DNA of 64,000 bases from NCBI GenBank assembly GCA_033064195.1, contig JARBJD010000042.1:62001-126000 (forward strand), given 5' to 3'. This DNA is from Blattamonas nauphoetae (taxonomy: Eukaryota; Preaxostyla; Oxymonadida). Made by a program: the position numbers and the translations under genes. Every line of letters begins with the position of its first letter. Within the stretch, counting starts at the first letter, position 1. Positions 1 to 11,753 of the stretch are shown here, in pieces. The notes beneath the pieces were generated by a model. The model was not told the DNA's origin. It worked only from the letters and a program-made list of their open reading frames with translations, and ran no database searches.

Positions 1-888
1 GAAGAGCGGCAGAGGTTCCAGTTCCTTGGCCAACCCCTCTTTCCTTCTCTCCTCTCGCACAGCTTCCATCAGGTCTTGGATGAACGAAACGTGGCTGTTG
101 TTTGAGTTATCGAGGTCCAGAATCTTGTGAACAATTTCGATGATGGGGGAGTGAGTTTTGATTGGCAAAATTGCAAATTCTGACTGTGTTCCATCAGGAG
201 CAGTGACGAGATGGAAATTATCCTTCAATGTTGGTTTTTGTGGGAAGGGATCAAACGTTGGGTGTTTGAGATAGAAAAGAAGAAATGGACGGAGTTGGTT
301 GATCATTGAGATGAAGAGACTTTCGTCAAATGGAATAGTTGTGCGATTTCGCATGTCCATCACGTAAAGATCGAAGATGTTGTGAAAGAGTGTCAGGAGA
401 GCTGGGTGAATGGGATCAGAAAGGGGGGTTGAGAAGAGTGTTTGTTCGTCGAGAACTGTCAGGAGTATGGGAATGAAGTCCGATTGAACCAATCCAAAGA
501 CATCAAGAACGATGATCTTTGAGATTTCAGTTGCGAGGACTTTGATAACACTGACTCTCAGTTGAGGAATGTTTGTGGAGAGGAGGACACGCCAGGAAGA
601 GTCATCGCCAGTTAGAAACGCAGCGCGAAGGTCTGTGCGGGAGAAAAGCAACCATTTGTGTGGAGAGAATTGAGGATGTTTTAAAATGCGTTGTTCGTAT
701 TGAGAAAAGAGCTCACATGTCCGGTCTAGAAGAGACGGTGTGAGTGGATGGCCATTGCGAATATAAGTCGTCAGTGAGACAATAAAGCGTTCAATTTCTG
801 CGTCCGATGGATACGTGAGTCCGATTTCAATGGGGAAGAAGGAGGGAATTTCGGGAGTTTCATGCGACTGAAAATCCACAACTTTCAT
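1..888 (-). CDS. Hypothetical helical protein, 3' end outside window
   Basis: The reverse strand is open from an ATG at 886-888 to the window edge, giving 296 residues starting MKVVDFQSHETPEIPSFF. An in-frame TAG lies six codons upstream of the ATG, which supports this start. The protein is rich in Leu, Ile and Phe in amphipathic stretches (for example RVLLSTNIPQLRVSVIKVL and ALLTLFHNIFDLYVMDMR) and has no signal peptide or obvious membrane segment. That pattern suggests a HEAT/ARM-like alpha-helical protein, but I recognise no named family. It resembles in style, not in sequence, the helical protein encoded at 40338-43299. No intron is needed in the visible part. The C-terminus is missing because the gene runs off the window. 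Confidence 0.8.
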   Translation of the reverse strand, partial: MKVVDFQSHETPEIPSFFPIEIGLTYPSDAEIERFIVSLTTYIRNGHPLTPSLLDRTCELFSQYEQRILKHPQFSPHKWLLFSRTDLRAAFLTGDDSSWRVLLSTNIPQLRVSVIKVLATEISKIIVLDVFGLVQSDFIPILLTVLDEQTLFSTPLSDPIHPALLTLFHNIFDLYVMDMRNRTTIPFDESLFISMINQLRPFLLFYLKHPTFDPFPQKPTLKDNFHLVTAPDGTQSEFAILPIKTHSPIIEIVHKILDLDNSNNSHVSFIQDLMEAVREERRKEGLAKELEPLPLF

Positions 889-1023
889 GGGAAGTTGATT
901 CTGTTGCTACGAGACCAGAACTTGAAACAAACAGACCCATAACAACCGACCAAAATTTAAATCTAAAGAAATCACGCTTTACGACTGTGAGAGTGACTTG
1001 GATGTACGAAACTGCCGATGATT

Positions 1024-1208
1024 CAGCTATCAATGCTCGATATTCTCATTTGAACAGCAATCAATGCAAATGTGAAGTGGTTCTGTGAAAATATTGTTAA
1101 ATCAGAAGAACACGATAAACTAGAAGCAGTTAATGCCTTTGTTCCTCATTGGAACAAAAATAAAAGCGAATGTGAAGTGCGACTGTGAAACTACAGTTAA
1201 ATGAGAAG
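1024..1208. repeat. Imperfect tandem repeat, two units of about 82-85 bp
   Basis: Two related units, 1024-1108 and 1127-1208, share blocks such as AATGTGAAGTG, CTGTGAAA and GTTAAAT.AGAAG in the same order and spacing. They lie between the start of the 1-888 gene and the 3' end of the 1231-2256 gene, the only structure seen in 889-1230. Divergence between units suggests an old duplication. They could carry a regulatory site for the leftward gene; that is inference. Confidence 0.6.
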
Positions 1209-1230
1209 TACATTGGCTGAATGCTCATTC

Positions 1231-2256
1231 TCAACCAGTTTTCGAAAACTTCTCTTCCCACAACTGGACGAACGCCGCAATCGAGTCCCTTGTTCTCTCG
1301 ATCAATACTGTCACAGAGCGGGTGAGAGTCTTTCTCACAAGTTCTTCATGTTCCTGCTTGTGTTCCTTGGGAACATCGTCTCGGAGCAGAAGACTCGCCC
1401 GATCTGAAAACGTCAACCCGGTCAGACCAGGTGCCGGTGGGTCCTTCAGATCAACGTCCCCTTTCAAGTCCTCCTTGAAGTCGATGCGGACGAGAGCATA
1501 CGAAGTCTGAGAAGTGGCTTCGGGATTGATCATCTGACAGTTCTGACGAGCGATGATGTTGTACGGACGAGCGATGAATGATCGAGTAACGCGAGGTCGA
1601 TCCCACGACTTAGCTTTTGGATGAAGGGCAACGAGGGGCTCTGGGGGATTAAATAACGCTAGAATGCCTGGGAGGTCCTCACTAGACTTGAGCAGAGTGT
1701 CGCCCACTTCGATTCGGAACCTGTTCTGGCTCACCCGAAGAAATGATGTTTTCTTGTCAACTTCAAAAAACGGGCCACCGTCCACCGAAATCGCGCGGAC
1801 ACCACCAACGCCTGGATTTGTGCCCTGTTTCTGCGTGGTGCTCACTGGGGACGGCTTATTTCTGTCTTCGACGTTTTCGGAACACGTGCGACGAATCACA
1901 GCGAGCGGGGAGAAGTTTCTTTCGTAAGTTGTTAAGGGAGGGGAGGAAGGAGCTGATTGGATTGAGTCTGCTGTCGTTCTTGTATAAAAGCGACTGACAA
2001 ACCCAACTGATTGGGAGGGTGGACGAGGAGAGAGGGAAGAGAGGGATGATGGGGAGGCTGTGACGGAGGTTGGAGTGGGGGAGGTGGAGTGGCGGTAGCA
2101 GAGGGAGTTCGATAGCGGTGGTGACACCGATCTTGATTTATGAGGCGAGCCACAGCTGGGAATGCCATCCCAGTTGTCACATACGCCGCCTGAGTAATGT
2201 GGTGATGATCCCTGATCGGAGAATGGTGATGAAGAGAGATCAACAAACTTGTCGAT
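1231..2256 (-). CDS. Hypothetical protein with Ser/Pro-rich N-terminal half
   Basis: One reverse frame stays open from about 2256 to a stop at 1231, about 340 codons. Visible residues include SGGVCDNWDGIPSCG near the N-terminal end, then a Ser/Pro/Thr-rich stretch, then a more ordered half (GPFFEVDKKTSFLRVSQNRF, and RSFIARPYNIIARQNCQMI) ending EEKFSKTG. There is no in-frame ATG at the upstream end and a TAA sits just above, so the start is probably in an upstream exon or the first codons are spliced on. The even amino-acid composition of the second half supports real coding. I do not recognise the family. Opposite-strand frames here look like shadows. Confidence 0.5.
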   Translation of the reverse strand: MDKFVDLSSSPFSDQGSSPHYSGGVCDNWDGIPSCGSPHKSRSVSPPLSNSLCYRHSTSPTPTSVTASPSSLSSLSPRPPSQSVGFVSRFYTRTTADSIQSAPSSPPLTTYERNFSPLAVIRRTCSENVEDRNKPSPVSTTQKQGTNPGVGGVRAISVDGGPFFEVDKKTSFLRVSQNRFRIEVGDTLLKSSEDLPGILALFNPPEPLVALHPKAKSWDRPRVTRSFIARPYNIIARQNCQMINPEATSQTSYALVRIDFKEDLKGDVDLKDPPAPGLTGLTFSDRASLLLRDDVPKEHKQEHEELVRKTLTRSVTVLIERTRDSIAAFVQLWEEKFSKTG

Positions 2257-3550
2257 TTAAAGAGGATAATAGTGGAGACTCAGACACTGTTGTATCCATT
2301 TCAGATGATATGAAATGTGTAGGAATGTCTGAGTCTGCACGGAACATGATATGATATTTCGTCTTTGTCAATATTTGATCTGACCCGTTTAAAGTTCGCT
2401 CATCTGACGCAAAAATTTAATTTTTGCATAAGTTCCCATTTTGAAAGTCAATGCTATGATGGCGTTCAAGATATTTCGATGATCAAGAATAACGACAGGA
2501 ATGTCTGAGACGAGAGTGGATGTTTGGTTGAGAGTGCGAATGTTGGGAGAAACTGACGGTCGAGACAGTTTCAATGATTGAGACGCGCGGGGTATCCACA
2601 ATTATGAGGTGGGCTTTCCAGTTCAGAGTAGAAGACAGGCAAACGATTGAGAATGAGGGGAATGCGATGGTGTCGATGAGGATGATGATTGTTACTTGGC
2701 ATGGAAATAAAATGCTATTTAGTGTGCGTAAACCAAATATATTGTTATGAAGGAGCTATTGTGGGAAATTGATCCAATTTGATCCATTATTGGAGAAAGT
2801 CGCTGATGTCGAGGAAAGGCGATTGAATGGTCCATTCGGAAGAGTATTCCTCAGATCAAAGCGGTATACTGAATAGAAGCTGAATAAATAAGGTCACGTA
2901 CTTTAATTCTTCGTAGAATGGGAAGTCCAGTCTGAAAAAATTGCCAATCCTGTGTGTACATTGAACGGGACAGTTCTACACATTCCAATCTTGAGAAAGA
3001 TCATCCTCACACAATCACTTTCAGTTCAAATAGAATGACAAGCTCCGTGAGGAGATGTACGTTCTGGTTGAGAGTTCTGACTAAGTGATGAAGGTCTGTA
3101 CAAGAAGAAGAGATAAATGAAGGCGAGGAAATTAGGCCAAAATGAATAGATAGTGAAATTTAACTCCGGAAGTCTTGTAGATCCTGAAATGGAGTTCAAA
3201 CCGTGATGCACGAGTCGAGAGTGAAGTGGTCCGAGAAATTGATGGACATGGGAGGTACTCAGGAAGAAACGATCACCATCAATGTACATTGGTGGATACA
3301 CTGTCGAACAGGTCGAGATCTGTGGAGTTGAAGCGTCTTGAGTTCGAGAGAGTCGATCGACCCACACTCAATTTGTTAGGAATATCTGGTTCTCGTCCAC
3401 AATATTGAACAGAACTTAACACATTCATCACGCTCAAACAATTCTTTCTTCTGCTTGCCAGCGTGTCGGCCTGCTTGATCTCTTTGGGTTATCCTGTTCA
3501 CTGAAAAATGGGTTCAGTATTCCATTTCCGTTTTCTTATCCTCTAAGCCA
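2257..3550. other. Intergenic region with faint coding-like patches
   Basis: No intact gene is visible. On the reverse strand a frame of about 100 codons (roughly 2776-2480) without an ATG, and another around 3026-3367, have hydrophobic beta-rich composition reminiscent of the beta-helix genes nearby. They have no start codon or convincing splice sites and may be relics. The last 150 bp precede the 3551 gene and should include its promoter, but I see no recognisable motif. Confidence 0.35.
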
Positions 3551-5803
3551 ATGATCCACTCATTCTTTCTTTTCTGCCTGTATTTACCACTGACGTATTC
3601 AGTGATGCTCACTTCAACAAACATCAAACTTCACACAACCCAACCAAACTTCATTACTCCCAACTCTGTTTTTGATGACACCTTCCAATTCAACGGAATG
3701 AACACACCACTAATCGTCCATAATTCATATCTTCCACTCTTCACTGTGACAAATTCCACTTTTGATCTTTTGGATTCGAATCTTCACGCCGAAGTAACGT
3801 TTTCATCGATCGTGGAAGCGCAAAACCATTCACGGGTACTCGTAACCAACCTGTGCCTTGATGGACTATTTGGTACCTCGTCTCCTTTCGTTATTTCTGA
3901 GGGAACAATTCGTATGGACAGACTGAGACTAAAGAATCATCGAAACGTCTTCACGCCTTCTACTCTTGTTCAATGCTCGGACAATTCCAGTTCAGTCTCA
4001 CTTTCAGATTGCAACTTCTCAAATTTCGTTCTTTTTGGATCAGAACCACTTCTATCGTCGTCCTCAACACTTTTGTTCTCAGCGAAGTCAATTCTCACCT
4101 CGAATATCACATTCCCCTCGTCATCAGCGTCCCTCCAGCGACCAGTCCATCCCTCGCACGATTGGATGATCTCTGAAAGCTCAATCAGCGATTGTCGCGG
4201 AGCCACGTCAGGAATTGTGTTTGCTGACCAAAACTGGGCCAATTCGTTCACCTGCCTCAACAGCACCTTTCTGGACTCCCCATCGATGCTTACAACAAGA
4301 AATGATGCGTCTTCCTCAACTGTGAGTTATCTGTTAGCCGTTATCATCAACACACGAAAAGTGATGCAAGATCCCGCATGTATCACCATATTAGGGCCAT
4401 CTCTTCATGTCTCTCAAAGCAATATATCGTCCACTACGACATCTCACAACAAGCATGCTGACAACCGTGGAATCTCCTTCGACAGTCCGAATGGTCTTCT
4501 TATCGTTGCGTACACTTTGATCCACAATTTTTCGTGTCGAACGTCGGGAGCAGGACTTCTTGTTGGGAAATCAGAACAAATCAATCTGCATCATTCTTAT
4601 CTGTATCGATTATACTGCGGAGGAAATGGAGCATCAGTTGCGATCGTTGGCAAAATGCAGCAGATGATCTGTCACAACAACGTCTTCGATAAATGTCTTG
4701 CCACTGGGTCATCGCGAGTGAATGCTGGGGGGATCTTTCTTCAAACAGAATCAGCCTATAGCTTCTCTCTGGAGAGCACAACAATGACTCGCCAATCGTC
4801 GAATGGAATTGGCGGCGGCGTGGCATTTGTGGGAATTCGGCCATTCACAACGATTGAGATCCACCATTCGTGGTTTGTGAAGAACATTGGACAGAAATCA
4901 AGGAAAATGGAAGCGAACGGAGGAAGTCTTGTTTTTGGAGAACTGAACGACCCGACTGGGATCAAAGTGGCAATCGAGACGTGCCGATTCAATGCGAGCT
5001 CAACGGGTGGACGCGGTCGAGATATCTTTTGCGAGAAAGGGTGGGAAACCATCGTGACGAAAGAAGCGTTGTCTTGCTCAGTTGCTCGCTCGTCGAAATG
5101 GAGCATTTATGTTGAAGGAGTGACAGGACCCTCCGACGATTTCTGGATGGGCCTGGACACACCACCTGGATGCACATTCATCCCATACCGTCCGCAATAC
5201 CTTATCACGCCAACCGACAGATTTCCGGTCATATTCTGGCCCATCTTCGGAGCATATTTGTTCTTCGGCCTGTTTTACGTATATCTCATCTGCGGCAGAC
5301 AACTCTGGCGCGTACGCTGCCCCAGGGTTTTCAGGGTCCTCATGATCATATTTGCATGGCCGTGCCTTTTGTGCTTGAAGGTTGCGCAATTGAGGACGAA
5401 TTTCAAAAGTGGAAGATATGCTCGAAATGGGATTAGGACTGACGAAGAAGCTTCGGATGTGTTGTTTCGGGGACAATGCACGAGTATTTACGATCTCAAC
5501 GGTCTCGTCAAGAAATTCGCGAAGTTTCATCAAAAACAAATGAAAAGGAAGTCAAAGCCGCTGGTTGTCAAGAAAGTTCCTGTTCGACGAATGGAAACTG
5601 TGGAGAGGACACCGTTGTTGAAGGAGGATGAGAGTAAGGCGTCGAGAAGAAAGACAGAGCGGCTGAATGATGGTGAGGACTCGTCTGTTCTGAATGCACT
5701 CCACCAGATGGACTGCCATCGGAGGATTCTGGCCATCTTGTGTGCCTCTCCGAATGAGCCGACGCGAGAGATGAGTCTGAAACTGATGACTGAACTTGAG
5801 TAG
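3551..5803 (+). CDS. Secreted-side beta-helix protein with two membrane segments
   Basis: A single uninterrupted 750-codon frame from ATG 3551 to TAG. The first 17 residues (MIHSFFLFCLYLPLTYS) form a signal peptide. Residues of about 30-540 are Ser/Thr/Asn-rich short strands with many N-glycosylation sequons, the look of a right-handed beta-helix (pectin-lyase fold), for example SCRTSGAGLLVGKSEQINLH. Two hydrophobic segments follow at about 557-580 and 592-613, then a basic cytosolic tail of about 135 residues with KRKSKPLVVKK and a Glu/Lys-rich end. Unlike the giant receptors here it has no kinase-like domain. Predicted to be a cell-surface or endomembrane protein with an extracellular beta-helix; the ligand is unknown. 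The ATG was chosen because it directly precedes the signal peptide. Confidence 0.85.
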   Translation: MIHSFFLFCLYLPLTYSVMLTSTNIKLHTTQPNFITPNSVFDDTFQFNGMNTPLIVHNSYLPLFTVTNSTFDLLDSNLHAEVTFSSIVEAQNHSRVLVTNLCLDGLFGTSSPFVISEGTIRMDRLRLKNHRNVFTPSTLVQCSDNSSSVSLSDCNFSNFVLFGSEPLLSSSSTLLFSAKSILTSNITFPSSSASLQRPVHPSHDWMISESSISDCRGATSGIVFADQNWANSFTCLNSTFLDSPSMLTTRNDASSSTVSYLLAVIINTRKVMQDPACITILGPSLHVSQSNISSTTTSHNKHADNRGISFDSPNGLLIVAYTLIHNFSCRTSGAGLLVGKSEQINLHHSYLYRLYCGGNGASVAIVGKMQQMICHNNVFDKCLATGSSRVNAGGIFLQTESAYSFSLESTTMTRQSSNGIGGGVAFVGIRPFTTIEIHHSWFVKNIGQKSRKMEANGGSLVFGELNDPTGIKVAIETCRFNASSTGGRGRDIFCEKGWETIVTKEALSCSVARSSKWSIYVEGVTGPSDDFWMGLDTPPGCTFIPYRPQYLITPTDRFPVIFWPIFGAYLFFGLFYVYLICGRQLWRVRCPRVFRVLMIIFAWPCLLCLKVAQLRTNFKSGRYARNGIRTDEEASDVLFRGQCTSIYDLNGLVKKFAKFHQKQMKRKSKPLVVKKVPVRRMETVERTPLLKEDESKASRRKTERLNDGEDSSVLNALHQMDCHRRILAILCASPNEPTREMSLKLMTELE

Positions 5804-5978
5804 GATGGTTTCAAGGTGACATTTGGACAAAGTGTGTTTGATGGTGTCATCTGATCGATGTTTGAAGTCTCTGTGAACTTCGTCGTCGTTGCAATGCTCT
5901 CGATATTCCTTGAGAGCAGTTGCCTTTGGAAGCACAACACGATCGCCTCTGCTGGCAACAAGAGAAGCAACGATGCCA

Positions 5979-6090
5979 AAGAGGAATGGAGCAACACTGT
6001 GAGATTGTGACGATTCTGTGTGCTTCTGTGGATGAACCGACTCGCAAGAAGAGTGCGACACTACTGGGAATAATGGAGTTGGACAACCTT
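5979..6090 (+). pseudogene. Relic copy of the C-terminal tail of the 3551-5803 gene
   Basis: Just downstream of the 750-residue gene, the forward strand encodes HCEIVTILCASVDEPTRKK, closely matching HRRILAILCASPNEPTREM in the last 30 codons of that gene. The similarity extends roughly from 5979 to 6090 with no start codon and no preceding gene body. It is best read as the remnant of a tandem duplication, or of an ancestral second copy deleted except for its tail. Confidence 0.6.
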
Positions 6091-6096
6091 CACGTG

Positions 6097-6778
6097 AAAG
6101 ATAAGACAATAAATTGTTTCATGGTGCACCATTTATCATCTTTTCATGATGTTTATTGTGACTCAAATACGAGAGTGACGTGTGGATGAGTGAAAGGGAA
6201 CACAAATGGGTGAGTACAGATGATAGCTTATAGACTGTTGTCAAGTCGAGAGTGTCCAAAGTGAATTCACCAATCCATCTTTCAATGAACCAGTAGGACG
6301 GCGAGGAGCACAACTCAGAGTGGAAACCAAATCAATCGTGCCTGTTCGCAATCAAGAACACAAAGAACGACGAAAACAAGATGGCACGATGAGAGAGAAG
6401 AAGAGAGTGGCTGATGGGCAAAGAAGAGATCAGCTTGCACACTCCAAGAGAGGAGGGAGAGCGAGCATGACCTCATTCCCAATCGAGATTCAGATTCTCT
6501 TCGCAGATGAAGTGCTAATGTTGAAGTGGCTTCCGAAGAACCCACTCAAAAGAGGAGGGCAAGAGAATTTGAGGTTGTGGAGTGAAGTGGTGAAGTGAAT
6601 GTGTCAAATCATGAAAGGATTCTTTCGTCAGGTGAGATGGATCGATTTGTGAAGTGTCGATTAGTTGTGTGAAAAAGAAGATGAAATGACATGATTGACG
6701 AAAGTCTGGAGATATCGAAGAGAGTTGAAGTGATTGAATGCCTTCTCGGATGGCAATGAGAAGAGTGGGAGAGCCGAG
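6097..6778. other. Intergenic spacer between convergent genes
   Basis: About 680 bp between the tail relic and the 3' end of the giant reverse-strand receptor gene. Short frames on both strands have no start context or recognisable protein character. I see no repeat, RNA gene or transposon end. It presumably holds 3' untranslated sequence of the reverse-strand gene. Confidence 0.4.
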
Positions 6779-9700
6779 TCAAGCGAAGAAGATGAATTGG
6801 TTGTTCACAATGTTCTTCTGATCCGTGTGCAGTCGTTGACCCTGCCCATCCACATCTTGTCCGACATCATCTGGTGTCTTGTGAGGGTGTTTCGACTTCT
6901 CCCAGATCGAGTTCAGTGTCACCAGAACTGTGTTCAGGTCTGGACGATCTGACGGATTCAGTTCAAGACACTCCAAAATCAGACTCTCCAGATCCTCGTT
7001 CATCCCTTCCATGTTCGGATGTGTTCCTGTCCCCGCCATCCGATGAGCGTTGATCCCATCCACCTCTCCAAACGGAACTTGGCCTGTGTCCACCTCGGCT
7101 AGCAGAAGACCCAAGCTAAAAACTGACGCTGCTGGCCCATCCACCTCTCCCTCATGCTTCTCGTCTGTTTCTGGTGCTTGCCATCGCTGCTCGTCTTCGC
7201 GTCGACGCGATGCTTCTTCCGCTGTGAACTTCCCGAAGTGTTCTTGTCCTCGCATCGTGTTGTGAACATCAAATCGAATCTCGCCCTTGTCATTCAGCAG
7301 AATTGCGTGTGGTGACAGACGAGTGAAGATCGCATGTGCTGGTTGCGATTCTGCCAACTCCTTCAGAGCTGTCACAATCTGAAACACAATCTTCTGCTTC
7401 TCTGTCATCGTCGATGTCCCGTTTCCATGAAGCTTCTCATACAGACTCACATACTTCGGAGCTGACGACACCTGCACTCCCTCGTTCATTCGAATCAAAA
7501 CATCTTCGCCAAAACTCGGCCCTGATCGCGCGTTGTCATCGCAGATGTCTTTCCCATCCCTCTGCTCTCTCGTTTCACCTTTCATCAGGTTGAGGTTTTT
7601 GTCGGATTCTTCGAACACGAATGCTGCTGTTCCGAGTGAGTGTTCAGGCAAGATGTCTTCTTTCACAATCTCTTCTTCGTTCAGTTCCTGGTTCGTCAGA
7701 AGTCCTTCGCTTTTCTTCTTCTTCTCGTTTCTTCGTCGACGAGCCAGCAACACAATCACCAACACCAAAATCAATCCCAACACAACCACTCCACAGATCA
7801 GAGGAAGAAGCCATTTCATCATCGCTGCTCCTTGAGCTTTCTTCTCATCCACCAAACTCTTCTTCAGCACAAACGACGATGAACGAACTCCATCCCCAAA
7901 CACCAAACATCCACTCTGTTCCGAGTCCACGTTCAGAGTCTTGTTCAGTTCAGAGTGAGAAAGTGCCAGGTTGATTTCTGTTTCGGAGAAGGAGAGTGTG
8001 CTGGATGGAGTGAGTGAGACGAGGAGAGGTGTCTTGTTCAGTTTGGACGAGTTTGTTTCTGACACTTCAAGGAAGAGCGAGCAAGGAATGAAGAGCGAGC
8101 CAGCGAGTGTGATCGACATCGATTTGTTCTTGTTCATCACCACCGAACTCTTCGAAGCATCCAAAGAAGGAATGAAGTGAGCTGCTTCCACTTTCGTTTC
8201 GTTCCGACGAACAACACAATTCTCATTCGACATCCAAAGCGATGGCGACTCAAACCCGTCTCCTCCACTCAGACTCCCGATCCTCACTTCTCCGTCCACA
8301 CACCGCAAGTTCCGCCGAGCTGAGGGGAACGACGTGTTGTGGGGAGTGTTGTATTCAAAAGTGGATGTGTGAATGGACACATTGGAGTTTTGAACGATGA
8401 GTGCACCGTTCATCAGGTGAGCGAACATGGAAGAGAGGATTCTGGCTGTTGTGTCGGTAAGTTGAATCGTTCCTGTTGTCCATGCACACATATCATTCTT
8501 GTCTTCCTGCTCATCGTCGTTTGATGAGGACGGAGGAGATTGAGACGGGCCTTCGAATGTGCAGCCAACCATCTGAAAGTCTGATCCGTTCGAGATCGAG
8601 ACGAGCTGGTCAATCGAGATGTTCTTCGCGGTGATCTCTTTAAAGTGAACGGAATCGAAGTGAGAGGCGATGAAGGGGGTTTGGGAGAAGGAGAGTGAGG
8701 AGAGCTGGATGTCAGTGAGTGTCGCGATGCCTCCTTCACATTCCACAATCGTTCCCAACTTAAACGTCGTTTCCGAGAATCGGATCATTTGGAGAGAGAG
8801 TTGAGAAGAAAGAGATTTGAAGAGCGAGATTGCGGATGAACCAATCACTTTCAGTTCAACGTTGCTCACATTCATGTGCCCACTTGTCACGCTGAACGGA
8901 GAGAGCGTTCGTTCTTCCGTCTCAATCTCAAACAGAAGACTCTCAAAGTGCACTGTGTCCCCTCCAACTTCACTGAACCATCCTGTCTTCCTCATTCGCA
9001 CTCGAGACATCAGCGGCTTCCCTTTCATCCTCATCTCGTTCCAAAGATCCACACCAATCGACACTTCCGCTGATCCCATCACATTCATCTGAGACGCTCC
9101 CATCTCTTCTCCTCGACTCATCGCCTGACTCATCGACCAGCACCACAGAGAGAAGTACCCACAACGAGGATGGTCTCGTCCACTTTCCGAAATCCCAATC
9201 GGCCCACTTCCTGTTTTCAGATAGAATACCAGCGACGTCGACAGTTCTTCCGACTTGTCCACACTCCACAGCCACTCCTCGTCCACTCCAACTCCATACG
9301 ACCCAGCAACGCGAGAATCATTGTTCACAATCCAACTCGACAGATCCTTCCCTTCAATCCACACAAAACGAGGCACAGTGTTCGTTTGTGTTGTGAGTGA
9401 GTATTTCAGGTTGGTGAGAGTGAACTCGGGAATCTTCGAAGGAGAAGAGATCGAAGTGAACGACACGAACAAGCCATCTCCCAATCCATTCCACACAGAA
9501 ACTGATTTCAGCAACACAGAATCGACAAGCAGTTTCATCCATTCCTTCATCTCACTTTCGAGAACTCCCCCATTTCCTTCCTTTCGTCTGATCGACGAGA
9601 AATTGGACGATGCGAGCTTGAGAGTGCCAGCAGAGTGCGAGATCAGAGCAGACGAGGAGAGGACAAATGAGGAGAACGAGCATTGCGTGACATCTGTTGA

Positions 9701-11670
9701 TCCTGATTCTGAGATTGTGATCAGCGACAATGAACGAGCTGTCGAATCGCTCTGAAAGACAAGTTTGGTGATTGTGAGCTGAGATTGGTGAACAATAAAT
9801 CCACCACTTGATTCCACAGAAACGAAGGCAGAATCAGCAAACGGAGAGATGGTGAGGTCGTGAGATCTGATTGAGATTGACGAGGCGAGTGAGGATTCGG
9901 AGTTGATGACGAGTGAGTGGGTTCCAACTCCGTCGAGATGTGAGTGAGCCAAGTCAAGTCCGAAACATCTCCGATTTGGATCACCACAGCCAGACACATC
10001 TTTTCCACCTGATCCAACTGAGATGGCATCACTTTTGTATTCTGCGAGGAAAGCGAGCAGACTCACTGAACGATAATCAGACGACGACTTCTCAGAAAGG
10101 TCTGTTCCCCAAAGAAGAGAATCGTGTGTTGGTGTGGAGAGAGAATCAGTTGTTGTCTGCCAGTTCGAAGTTGTGATGAGAGAGGAGAGCGAGTGACCTT
10201 CCACAAACACCCAACTTCCCTTTTCCGACGATCCACACGAACAAGCACTGTCAAAAGTAGATCTGACGATCAGAGAGGAGGATGGAACAGCTGCAGCACA
10301 AGAAACGAATACCACTCCTCCCTTTCCACCCGATGAACACAATGAGAACGAACCGCCTTCAATCAGGAGACTGTCTGTTGTTGAGGCGAGTGTTGAGTGG
10401 ATCACACTTCCATCACCTGTCACTTTCGACACATTCGCGATTTCACATCCTGTCATTTCCAGCTTCCCTCCCATCTGTTCGATCACACTCGACGATTCCA
10501 GCTCAAAGAGATGATCGAAGAGCATGTTTGTGTCTGTCAGAGTGAGTGATCCAGAAGAGACTGAGAAGAGCGATGCTGTTGAGCGCGTTGTGCCAGCGGT
10601 GTTCTGAATGTCGAGAGAGGAGAGGGAGAGCGATCCAGTTGAAACAAGAAAGACTGTTTTGGTGATTGCATCAGGAAGAGACACGACAAGAGAGGTCAAA
10701 GACAGTGATGTTGAAAGTGGAACTTTGAACTGAGCAACAGCTGTCAGAGTGAGTTTGGCAGGTGAATCTGAGGATGAAGATGAGATTTCAGAGCCTGTCG
10801 ATTTGGCGGTGACTATGCCTGAGAGCTCGACATCTGAGTGAAGAACGATGTTCTGGTCCTGTTCGGTCAGCTTGTTGTGAGCGGCGTGGAGAGACGAGCA
10901 GGGCAGCTGTTCAATTCCACAGTTCGGATGATCCCAGAAATCGGTGTTGATGTGAACAGCACCTGCCGAGTGTCCAAATATCAAATATGCAATCGGAACA
11001 CTCAGCGACGAGTCTTCTTTGTTTTCAAACCAATTCTCCACAATCGTGCTGAGTGTCAACTTCGATGCGTCTGATCCAACAAATGATTTCCAATCCGAAC
11101 AAGCTGCTGACTCCAGTGATGTCCCTTCAATGAAGATCTCGTGTTCGCCTGACGACGTTCGTTGCGTGACAGTAACATCACTCAAGTGCAGGTTGTTCGA
11201 TGCGAACGCATCGGGACGAGAGATGAACAGACTCCGACCCTTCCCAGACGAGCCACATCTGCTTCCATTCAGTTTCACACAGACCAGAGAAAGACGCCCA
11301 GACGAAGAAAAGTGAAGAACTGCTCCCGATCCAGAATTCTCAATCGAGTCAAAGTCAACATCACAAACACTCAGCGATCCACTTCCAGAAACAGAGATCA
11401 AACTGCTCGATGACGAGAGTGTGATTGGTGGGATCGTCGTCGAGGTCAGACTCGCTGATCCACCCGAGATCCACAAAAGTGGTGCTGTGCGAGATGAGGC
11501 AGGATGAGTAATTGTGCACGATTCTTCAACAATCAGCGACCCAGACTCCGTCGAGAAGAGCGGAGTGGTCGGTGACACAAGATTCATCGTTGTCCCACCA
11601 ATCGTCAGACTCCCTCCACACACTCTTCCAACTGAGATCCCAATTTCACTCAACCCATCTCCAATCTCAC
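6779..11670 (-). pseudogene. 3' part of giant beta-helix receptor pseudokinase gene, cut by DIRS insertion
   Basis: The reverse frame is open from the edge of the DIRS element (about 11670) to a TGA at 6779, about 1630 codons. Beta-helix modules open with paired-cysteine motifs: CGIEQLPCSS near 10920, CGDPNRRC near 9990, CGYFSLWCWS near 9160. A transmembrane helix (LLPLICGVVVLGLILVLVIV, about 7825-7750) is followed by RRRR. The cytosolic part holds a kinase-like C-lobe: LSPHAILL where HRD should be, FDV for DFG, RWQAPE for the APE motif, ASVFSLGLLLAEV for subdomain IX and RPDLNTVL for XI. No glycine loop or VAIK lysine is visible, so it is a predicted pseudokinase. This half has no start of its own; its first codons come from the element's terminal repeat. 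It is the continuation of 16365-22173 and reads in the same frame. Confidence 0.85.
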
Positions 11671-11753
11671 AGGCTCCAGCTGAAGCGATGAGCCTGTTAT
11701 CCACACAGGGCTCTCGCTCAGCATGAGAGAGTGTTGACGTGTTAAGGGTCGGT
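11669..11753 (+). repeat. Left terminal repeat of the DIRS element
   Basis: Begins at the AC shared with the right junction. Bases from about 11701 onward (CCACACAGGGCTCTCGCTCA and the following 33 bases) are the reverse complement of the right end, with about one mismatch. The first 30 bases are unique to this end and recur in inverted form in the internal complementary region. Confidence 0.85.
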
